Of a DNA stretch of 64,000 nucleotides, positions 10,277 through 17,519 are shown in pieces. Below the pieces are notes generated by a model. It saw only the letters and a list, made by a program, of their open reading frames with translations, was not told the origin of the DNA and ran no database searches. The DNA comes from Thraustochytrium sp. TN22. Its lineage: Eukaryota; Sar; Bigyra; Thraustochytrida; Thraustochytriidae. The translations under genes were made by a program, and so were the position numbers. The first letter of the stretch is position 1. Each line of letters opens with the position of its first letter. The DNA lies in contig JABLUY010000004.1 in the NCBI GenBank assembly GCA_013306675.1, positions 248,001-312,000 on the forward strand, in the 5' to 3' direction.

Positions 10277-10794
10277 TCACGCCCTTTGAGAAATGAAAAG
10301 TTGCAATGGCACTCCAACTGCACTGCTTTTGTGCGCAAGCGTGGCGCTATTTGCCGCCCCTGCTCTGCTTGTGAGAGGGAAAGCTACCGGTAGGCCCTCC
10401 ACGAACGAAAAGTTGCCTCTTTTCCTGACCAGGCAGGAGATCCAGGCGAAGCGAAGCCAGCCTGGGTGGTTTCTTTGCAATTGATTGCTGGCAGCAGCAG
10501 CGTGTCCCGTTTTGCAGCGAGACCTCAGCGAGCCTCACGCCTTCTTCTACCTTGGGCCTTTGAAAAGAGCAGGTGGTGCGCTCTGCAAGATGTAAAAGGC
10601 GACTGCAATGGAAGAGTCAAGAGCCGAGCGCAGAGAGAAAGCTTGCACCGTGGAAGCCCCGCGCTCCTCGAGAAAAGAGCGTTGCGCTGCTTGCCTGAGC
10701 TTCACGAGGCGAGGAGGCAAGGCGATGAGAGGGAAAGCCAAGGCAGGGCTCACGCTCCAAGCACGCAGACGAAAAATGGGGTATCAAGGTGCTG
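10277..10794. other. Intergenic upstream of decayed 7TM copy
   Basis: No convincing gene. A short open frame at 10293-10484 has a hydrophobic N-terminus (LLLCASVALFAAPALLV) but no recognised family. The 5' part of the decayed 7TM copy may extend weakly into this stretch. Confidence 0.35.
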
Positions 10795-11360
10795 CACTCC
10801 GATCGAGAACTGATTGGCGACAGAGTTCCAGACGCGAACTACTTCGTATCAGCGCGGTCCCTCGGCCAGAGCTTTGGTATCTGCGTTGCAAGCGTCTCCC
10901 TCATCGCGCCAAGGCACCTCAAGAAAGCTCGCGAACAAGCTGCATTAGACAGCCAGGATTGAGATCCTCAGCTCTGCGGTCGTCCTCATCACCCTCGTCC
11001 TCGCGGTACGCTCGCGCATGGCAGCGTGCATGTGCAGGACCGAACGCCCCGAGCGGCCAGCCGACTTTAGCGTGGAGGCAGTGCTATCCGCGTCAAGTTT
11101 GCTGTTGGCGCAAATGCGCTTCCTGCGCAGGGCTTCTGTCGCTGCTGTGCTCCGTTAGCAGCCCATTGTGCAACCCAACCTCGGACGTCCTTGGCCACGG
11201 GCCACCTTCTCCACCAACCATGATCTTCCTCCTGCCCGTGACGACTGCACCGGAGCTCCAAGATGACAACAAGATGCTACCATTTGCTGCAGCCCACCTG
11301 GCATTCCTTGTTTGTAGTCGCCATCTGTTTGGGTTCTTCCGCATCTGCACCCTGGTTTCT
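10795..11360 (+). pseudogene. Decayed 7TM paralogue (subgroup of paralogues 5 and 6)
   Basis: Nucleotide similarity to paralogue 6 runs in the same order for about 560 bp but is scattered over shifted frames with stops. Matching stretches include AACTACTTCG...CTCGGCCAGAGCTTTGG (against the TM3 region), CTCCCTCATCGCGCCAAGGC (IFLIRAKG region), ATTGAGATCCT...GTCCTCATCACCCTCGTCCT (TM4), GCATGGCAGCGTGCATGTGC (the VHGSVCVQD block), TTGGCGCAAATGCGCTTCCT (LAQMRSLR), AACCTCGGACGTCCTT and CCACCTTCTCCACCA (TM6) and CTACCATTTGCTGCAGCCCA (YHLLQ, TM7). Fragments of the protein such as LLLAQMRFLRRASVAAVL are still legible. The N-terminal third is not recognisable. It lies between paralogues 5 and 6, as expected for a local tandem duplicate. 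Confidence 0.8.
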
Positions 11361-11937
11361 GCTCTTGCACATGGACAAAAGCGGGTCGCGCGGACCCAAG
11401 CGTCGACAGGAGCATCACCTCAGCACAGCCAACTTTTCACAACGAGAAGAGGCCAATCTCGGCATTGACTCCTGCGAGTGCGAGCGGAAGTTGGCAGAAG
11501 CGCCCTCTGCTCTCGCGGCCTATACACAACCGCAATGAGCACCTGGCCTGCCTCATTTGCCCTTGAAGAGCATTTCCTTGCCTTCACCCATGGCTCGCTG
11601 CAGGGGAGATCCGTTCGATCGCTCGAGTCAAGCGCAGCCAGGCTGTGTGACCTTTTTGTGTACATGGTAGTGAAAGTTCCGTTGATGGTCCTCTGTCCAG
11701 GTCAACCGCACCCTGCCAGCGGCGTGCGAGCAAAGATAACGTTAGCGTACTCGAGCGAGGCACTGGCTCTTGCGTACCTGCATACACTGGTGTTCACTTC
11801 GAGCTGGCTGGCGCGGCGGCGCGGCCCGCACCCTGGCTGTACTGGCTAGTGTGACAGGTCGAGACGAAGAGAGAAAAAGCGAGCCTGGTGCCGCAGAGCT
11901 TAATGGACGCAAAGGCGGCGGCATCGCCGCGCCGCGC

Positions 11938-11970
11938 AAGGCGAGGCGAGGCGAGGCGAGGCGAGGCGAG
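11938..11970. repeat. GGCGA pentamer microsatellite
   Basis: Six or so tandem GGCGA units, about 155-190 bp before the start of 7TM paralogue 6. Confidence 0.9.
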
Positions 11971-11977
11971 AAGTGGT

Positions 11978-12009
11978 GTGACGTGGCGTGACGTGGCGTG
12001 ACGCGGCGA
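11978..12009. promoter_or_regulatory. Tandem TGACGTGG (CRE/G-box-like) motifs
   Basis: Three 10-bp units (GTGACGTGGC, GTGACGTGGC, GTGACGCGGC), about 120-150 bp upstream of the ATG at 12126. TGACGTGG is the hybrid C-box/G-box site recognised by bZIP factors. The same 10-mer occurs inverted (CCACGTCACG, 1555-1564) about 450 bp before 7TM paralogue 1. The regulatory role is inferred from motif only. Confidence 0.35.
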
Positions 12010-12125
12010 GAGGAAGCGGAGCGAGGCTACCTGAGCCGAGGCGAGGCGAGGCACAGGAGGCTTCGTCTTAATTAAAGGCGGTGCTCATCTCTTCGTTGAC
12101 AAGGTGTAGACGCCTCGCTAGGTAG

Positions 12126-13208
12126 ATGAGCTCGTTTGTGGCCGAGTATTTAGCACGCAACGAGAATGTGACGGTGGATGTGGCTGATGTGCCCATCCCA
12201 GAGGCGCTGGAACAGAGCCTCTGGTACACGAAATGGACGGCTGGCATCACAAGCGTGTTCGGTGTTTTCGTTCTGATATATTTACTCTCCTTTAGCTGTC
12301 GTATGCGGTGCCTGAAGCCGTCGCAGCGGTGGATTCTGCTGCTAGTCTTCGTGCTGGTTACCTCCATGACATTAGGGTGCGTCCTTATCTTCGGCTTTGC
12401 GCTCTTTCGCCTCGAGCCGACATCCTGGGCGCTGTGCAACTATCTCGGTTCGGTGCCTTCCTTCGGCTACTGCTTCGGAAACTATATCAGCTATCGCATC
12501 TTCCTCATTCGCGCAAAAGGCTCTTACCGCATGGAGACAAGCAGACTATCGTACGCGCTGTGGCGAACAGCAGTGATTGGGACCTATGGCATGCCGGTAT
12601 TGCTGCTCATACTGGTTTGCACGGTCAACGGCAAGCTCGTGCATGGTAGCGTGTGCGTTCAGGACCACCCGTGGTGGCTCGCGCTCTCCTTCTCCATTAT
12701 GGACACGGGTCTGTCCACGATCTTTCTCTACCTCTTCCTCGCACCGGTCCTGGCGCAGATGCGCTCTTTGCGCGAGGCTCGTGTCGCCGCCACGCTCAGC
12801 AGCCAGCGCGTGCGGACCGTGGCTCAGCGTAACCTCTTTTGGACGTCCTTCACCATCTTCTCCACCATGGCCTTCCTCTTGACGGTCTCCATCGCGCCTG
12901 CGCTCGAGAGCGGCACCAAGGCGTACCATCTGTTGCAGCTCACGTGGGTCACACAGCCCGTGGATTCTCTCTGCAACATGATTGGCGTCCTTGCCATCAC
13001 TAGCAACGTCTGGGCGACCCCGGGCACCAGCCGCATTATCATCTGGAGTAAGCCGCGGAAGTACCCTGCTGCCAGCACCAGGCTCCGCAAGGTCTATTCC
13101 CAGTTGACCAGCAGCGGTACCAGCCACCACCACCGCACCTTGCCGAAGGACGGCCCGCACAGCGAGCCCATTCTTGCACGGCCACCGTGCTCCGGTCAAG
13201 GTCCGTAG
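12126..13208 (+). CDS. 7TM GPCR-like membrane protein, paralogue 6
   Basis: 360 residues. It starts MSSFVAEYLARNENVTVD, nearly identical to paralogue 5, with the NVT sequon near residue 14. Seven hydrophobic segments have the same spacing as paralogue 5. Signatures: KPSQRWILLLVFVLV at TM2, NYISYRIFLIRAKGSYRM after TM3, VHGSVCVQDHPWW after TM4, DTGLSTIFLYLFLAPVLAQM in TM5 and QPVDSLCNMIGVLAITSNVW in TM7. The tail is Arg/Ser/His-rich. The close match to paralogue 5 indicates a fairly recent duplication; the decayed copy between them belongs to the same subgroup. Confidence 0.87.
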   Translation: MSSFVAEYLARNENVTVDVADVPIPEALEQSLWYTKWTAGITSVFGVFVLIYLLSFSCRMRCLKPSQRWILLLVFVLVTSMTLGCVLIFGFALFRLEPTSWALCNYLGSVPSFGYCFGNYISYRIFLIRAKGSYRMETSRLSYALWRTAVIGTYGMPVLLLILVCTVNGKLVHGSVCVQDHPWWLALSFSIMDTGLSTIFLYLFLAPVLAQMRSLREARVAATLSSQRVRTVAQRNLFWTSFTIFSTMAFLLTVSIAPALESGTKAYHLLQLTWVTQPVDSLCNMIGVLAITSNVWATPGTSRIIIWSKPRKYPAASTRLRKVYSQLTSSGTSHHHRTLPKDGPHSEPILARPPCSGQGP

Positions 13209-14274
13209 ATTGACAGAGAACAGCAACACTCGTAGCATGCTTGCCAAGCCTGTGTCACAGTGAAGAGATCGGAGACTCGCGAGGAGATCCTGGCTAACTT
13301 TTATGCCTCGGAGAGAGTCACTGACTCAGCAGACCAGTGCGCGACTGACTGCCAACTGCCAGTGGCACAGGCAGACCCGCCGGAGAACAACAAGCTCAAC
13401 CTCCGCGCCGGCGCGAGCCACCTCGCACCGGCAGGAGAAGGACGCACGACGGCGAGGACCGGCAGCCTTCAGAGTCTGCGCTGCAGGACCGTGACCAGGA
13501 CAAGAACTTGCAGCGGAACCTCGACTGGCCGGGCCTTGACTGGCGCTGGCTGGCTACCAGCTTTCGCTCTAGCCAGGATGGCTCCAGCTCGAGCCGGCCG
13601 TGGCCGACGTGGACCCATACTGGCTCTACTACCCGCACTGCACGGCCACGTGCCGCGACGTTCGCGGCCTCGAGCCAACAAAACTCGAGTCGGCCTCTAG
13701 CTCGCTAGCCAGGCAGCCAGCTAGCTGGGCCGAGCTGCTGCGCCTTGCCGTGCAGGCTCCGCGCCGTGGCGGCCGTGCGCGCGCTGGGCCTGGCGCCTCT
13801 CCGAGTCCTGCACTGCGGCCGCTTAGTAAGTTAGTTAGTACCGCCGGCAGGCCGTCTGGCTGCAGTGAGCGCAAGTCCAGGCTGAGTCGGCGCAAGTGAA
13901 CAAAACCTGAGCTGCCGTGGTGGGCGGCGGAAGCTCGACTTGGAGCGGCTGAGTCAAGCTTCCTTCCCTCCCTCCCCCGTCAAGGTCCCGCGGCCTGGAG
14001 GCGCGCGCGCGGCAGTCCTCCATCCCGCGCGGCGCGGCGCAGCGCGGCGCGGCGCGAGCGAGCGCGGCGCGGCGGGCGCCCCCGCGGAGCGCAGGCCTCG
14101 CGCGGCGCTGCCGGCGCGCGCGGCGCATCCGGCGCGGCGAGGCGCGCGCGGGCATCCACGCCGGCCTGAGGCGGCGCGCGCAGGGCGCGAGGTGTGCGCG
14201 GCGGGGCGCGCGGCGCGGCGAGCGCGCGCGCGAGGCGGAGGCGGCGAAGCGCGGCGCGGCGCGGCGCGGCGCGC
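13209..14274. other. GC-rich upstream region of UBL3-like gene
   Basis: No gene recognised. The first 700 bp has open frames by composition only. From about 14000 to 14274 it is almost pure G and C with GCGCGGCGCGG repeats running directly into the next start codon. Confidence 0.4.
14028..14274. repeat. GCGCG/GGCGC low-complexity tract abutting a start codon
   Basis: Repeated GCGGC pentamers (clear runs at about 14028-14076 and 14250-14274) just before the ATG at 14275. Similar tracts sit before CYRI, dynein and TsaE. Confidence 0.8.
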
Positions 14275-14652
14275 ATGCTGGAGGGAAGCATGGGCAAGGA
14301 GGGCGACCGACTGAACCTGAGGTTCCTGTTTGCGAACTATGACGGCGTGTACGTGATCCTGGACTTCGCGCTGGACGCCGCGCAGGATGAGGTGAAGCAG
14401 AAGCTGCTCGACAACTGGCCGGCGCAGGTCGAGAAGCCCACGGACCCGAGGCGCATCCGGCTGCTGTGCATGGGCAAGGAGCTGGAGAGCTCCTCGTCCA
14501 AAACGCTCAAGCAGGCCAAAATCCCCTTTTACGAGACGCACCCGACGCCCGTCAACGTGTCCGTGCTGCCCAAGCAGTTCTCGCCGTCCGTGGCGGCCAC
14601 GACCGAGAGCCCCGTGAGCAGTAAGGCCGGTCCCTGCTGTCTGCTCATGTGA
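14275..14652 (+). CDS. UBL3/MUB-type membrane-anchored ubiquitin-fold protein
   Basis: 125-residue ubiquitin-like protein expected at membranes through C-terminal lipids. The fold block resembles animal UBL3 and plant MUBs: LNLRFLFANYDG, a LLDNWPAQ segment matching the DNWP of human UBL3, IRLLCMGKELE, and LKQAKIPF followed by a terminal beta strand. It ends SKAGPCCLLM: the last four residues CLLM form a CaaX box for prenylation, and the preceding Cys is a likely palmitoylation site, the same CC arrangement as UBL3 (CCVIL). In animals UBL3 acts as a sorting modifier for extracellular vesicles and in plants MUBs recruit E2 enzymes; which applies here is unknown. The start could also be the ATG at 14290 (MGKEG). 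Confidence 0.88.
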   Translation: MLEGSMGKEGDRLNLRFLFANYDGVYVILDFALDAAQDEVKQKLLDNWPAQVEKPTDPRRIRLLCMGKELESSSSKTLKQAKIPFYETHPTPVNVSVLPKQFSPSVAATTESPVSSKAGPCCLLM

Positions 14653-14994
14653 AGAGACAACGCAGACGAGCCAGCCTGACGGTGAGGCGCGGCCGCGCCA
14701 CGGGCTGGCCGTGGCCGCTCGCTCACCAACTCACTGTCAGCGCCAGGCGAGACACGCAAGAGTCTTCGAGACACGCAAGGGGCTTCGAGCCGTCCGTGGG
14801 AAGTGAACCTGGGTGGAGAGGGGAGGAGTTGCTACAGCCAGCTCGATCGAGTACATAACAAACGACAAGGAAGGAGGGGCAAGTTCGTGTGGCGATGAGA
14901 TCAACAAAATTTCGGTGTGTATTTGTGTCGCGATGTGTGATTTTCTTCTTTACTCGGGCCATGCCATGGCCCGACATGTCATGCCATGTCCTCC
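14653..14994. other. Convergent 3' region between UBL3-like and tubby genes
   Basis: No gene. Short palindromes such as GGGCCATGCCATGGCCC are seen near 14957. It is likely shared 3' ends. Confidence 0.4.
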
Positions 14995-17088
14995 TCAGAG
15001 CGACATGCGCCGACTCAGCTTGGACCGGTACGAGTTGGTGGAGTCGAACTTGGAGATGCAGACTGCAAAGGCCTCAAAGGGCGAGAACGGGTGGCGCGCA
15101 AGCACGAAGAAGCGCTCCTTGCCGATGCGCGCCAGGCCGAGCTCCGGCGCAGACGACTGGTCCACGGGCGCCTGGCCCAGCTCAAAGTTCTTGATGCTGG
15201 GCGCCACCGGGAAGCGCGACTCGTTCGAGACGGCCAGGCGCTTCTTGGTGCCCATGGGGATGTTGCGCATGGACAAAAACGTATTCTCGGCCGTCTGTAG
15301 GAACGGGTGGTGCTCGAGGTCCTCCTCGGCCTCCATGACGCGCTCCTGGATGGAGAAGTTGTGGCACTTGGCCAGCGTCTTGAACTGCGTGCGCAGCGGG
15401 TCCATCGACGCCTCCACCTGGTCCTTGGGCAGACGGGGCGCCTTGGGCAGCGCCACAGTCATGGCGAGGTCCTCCGAGATGCCGCGCGCGTCCTCGTACA
15501 CGACCGAGGCCAGCAGCTTGCGCGCGAAGCCCACAGGTGGCTCGCCGCGGCCGCCGCCCACGCGGTTCGGGTTGTACCCGTCGTCGTACACCACGTACTG
15601 CATCGGCCCGGCCAGGCCCAGGGCGTCCGCGCCCCGGATCAGCTGCACCTTGCCAAAGTACCGCTCCGACCGCCCCGAGCACCGCTTCTTGAAGTCCACC
15701 GGCTCCAGCGAGATCACGTACGTCGGCTTCATGGTCAGACCCCCGCGGCACTTGGCGATCATCAGCGTCATGCGTTTGTCGCGCATCCCGTCGCCGCGCT
15801 CCACCGGCAAAATGAACGAGTAATATACGCTCCCGGAATGATCGTAGTGCCGGTCGATCTGCGCCTTGAGCGTCACGCCCTCCGGCACCGGCTCGTAGAG
15901 CAGCTTGCGCAGCTTGCGGATGCGCTCTGCCATCTCCTGCGACGGGTCCTGCACGCCCGAAAACTCGTCCACGTACAGATCGTCGCGCACCGCCGCCGGG
16001 AGCTTCGGGTTCCACGCCGTGTGCGCGCCCTGCGCACCGTGCGCCCCGCAGTCATCCTCGTCCTCGTCCTCCTCTCCCTCCTCCCCCTCCTCCTCCTCCT
16101 CCTCCTCGTCCTCCTCCTCGTCCTCCTGGACATCGTGCATGGCGTGACTGCCCTCCAGGTCCTCCTCGATGAGGTCGTCCTCTTCCGCGCTGGACATGCG
16201 CTGCGCACGCCGCTCGCGATGGGCTGCCTCGAGCGCCTCAAACGACCCGGGCGCCGGCGCCCTGGTCGGCGCCTCCACGTCTTCCGCCTCCGCGTCGCTA
16301 CCGCCCTTTTCTTCTTCTTCCTCGGACGCCTTGGCCTCCTCGTCCTTCTTGCTGTGCCGCGAGCTCTTCTTCGACTTGCGCGCCTTGCGCTCTGCGGCGG
16401 TCTCCTCGTCCGAACTCGCCAGCGGCTCGTCCTGCAGCACGCTCTGCTCGCACAAGGTCTGCGGCTTCTCCTTCTTCTTCTTCTTGTCCTTCTTCTTCTT
16501 CTTCTTGTCCTTGTCCGCGTCGGCGTCCTTGTCGTGCTTCTTCTTCTTCTTCTTGTCATGCTTCTTCTCCGAGGAGGACGAACGGTGCTTGGACGACCGC
16601 CGCGCCTCCCGGTCCTCGCCCGCGTCGTCGTTGTCATCGTCGGAGCCCTCCTCGCGCCGCCGCCGCCGCTCCTCGCGCCGTCGCTCGCGTCGCAGCTGCG
16701 CCTCCTCGTCCTCCTCCTCGTCCTCCGCGCCCTCCTTCTTCTCGCGCTTCTTGTGCTTCTTGTCCTTGCTCTTGTGCTTCTTCTCCTTCTCCTCGCCCTC
16801 CTCGCCGTCGCGCTTGCGGTGCTTGCGGTCCTTCTTCTCCTCCTCCTCCGCCCCCTCCCCCTCCGCGCCCTCGCGGTTATTGCCGGCCTTGGCCGAGGAT
16901 GACGACGAGGACTTCTTCTTCTTCTTGCTCTTCTTGCCGTCATCCGTCTCGCCCTCGCCCTTGTCCTTGTGCCGGTGCTTGCGCTCCTTCTTGCGCCCCT
17001 CCTGGTCCTCCTCGCGCCGCTCCGAGCGCTCCTTGCGCGACGCCGGCCCGTCCAGCTCCTCGCCCGCCATGGCCACCGTTTCCGCCAT
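14995..17088 (-). CDS. Tubby-domain (TULP-like) protein with charged N-terminus
   Basis: 697 residues. About residues 1-390 are low-complexity and highly charged: long Lys/Glu/Asp runs (KKKKKKHDKDADADKDKKK, an acidic block of over 25 Glu/Asp). About residues 405-690 form a tubby domain: KCRGGLTMKPTYVISLEP, ERYFGKVQLI, MQYVVYDDGYNPNR, RKLLASVVYEDARGI, SRFPVAPSIKNFELGQ and, at the end, RIGKERFFVLARHPFSPFEAFAVCISKFDS, matching the tubby C-terminal QFG+...F..D...P....AFAIALSSFDS pattern. Tubby proteins bind phosphoinositides and in many eukaryotes deliver membrane receptors to cilia. The basic N-terminus could serve nuclear import or RNA binding. The domain is near the C-terminus, as usual for the family. 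Confidence 0.85.
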   Translation of the reverse strand: MAETVAMAGEELDGPASRKERSERREEDQEGRKKERKHRHKDKGEGETDDGKKSKKKKKSSSSSSAKAGNNREGAEGEGAEEEEKKDRKHRKRDGEEGEEKEKKHKSKDKKHKKREKKEGAEDEEEDEEAQLRRERRREERRRRREEGSDDDNDDAGEDREARRSSKHRSSSSEKKHDKKKKKKHDKDADADKDKKKKKKDKKKKKEKPQTLCEQSVLQDEPLASSDEETAAERKARKSKKSSRHSKKDEEAKASEEEEEKGGSDAEAEDVEAPTRAPAPGSFEALEAAHRERRAQRMSSAEEDDLIEEDLEGSHAMHDVQEDEEEDEEEEEEEGEEGEEDEDEDDCGAHGAQGAHTAWNPKLPAAVRDDLYVDEFSGVQDPSQEMAERIRKLRKLLYEPVPEGVTLKAQIDRHYDHSGSVYYSFILPVERGDGMRDKRMTLMIAKCRGGLTMKPTYVISLEPVDFKKRCSGRSERYFGKVQLIRGADALGLAGPMQYVVYDDGYNPNRVGGGRGEPPVGFARKLLASVVYEDARGISEDLAMTVALPKAPRLPKDQVEASMDPLRTQFKTLAKCHNFSIQERVMEAEEDLEHHPFLQTAENTFLSMRNIPMGTKKRLAVSNESRFPVAPSIKNFELGQAPVDQSSAPELGLARIGKERFFVLARHPFSPFEAFAVCISKFDSTNSYRSKLSRRMSL

Positions 17089-17519
17089 CCTGCCGAGCGT
17101 TCAACTTGGACAAGGTTTTGCCTGCCTGCCTGCCAGAGCCTGCCTCGCGTTCTTCTGCACGCGCTCTCGACTCTTTGACGGCAAGCAAGCTACCGGCCGC
17201 AGCGCCAGGCCGAGGCACTGCCACGGTCATCGCCCCAGCGCGCACGGGGGCTCACGGGAAGTTTTTTAAGTGCACGTGCACTAATGCGCATTATTCGACA
17301 TGTGGATCCGAGCGGCCGTACCGTGAAAAACTTGCGCACTGACCCCCTAGGTATGCGTTGACGCCGTCAAGAGGCTCGGCCCGGGCCTTGCTCTCTTTGG
17401 AACGATGAACAGGAAGCTGACTCTCTCTCTCTCTCCGTCTCCGTCTCTGTCACTGTCTCTGCCTCTGCCTCTCTCTCTAAGCGAACCCTGAGAGTGAATG
17501 ATGGTACACATGAAGCTGT
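17089..17519. other. Intergenic with CT-rich tract
   Basis: No gene. Contains a CT-rich imperfect microsatellite at about 17420-17480 near the 3' end of the methyltransferase gene. Confidence 0.45.

Larger units (their letters stand above)
11361..12125. other. Upstream region of 7TM paralogue 6
   Basis: No gene seen. Contains GGCGA pentamer repeats at about 11938-11970 and again at 12036-12053, and the TGACGTGG tandem listed separately. Confidence 0.4.

Noticed and set aside
15307-16902. 531-residue Leu-rich frame opposite the tubby gene
   Set aside because: Antisense of Lys/Glu runs; the tubby domain on the minus strand is clear.
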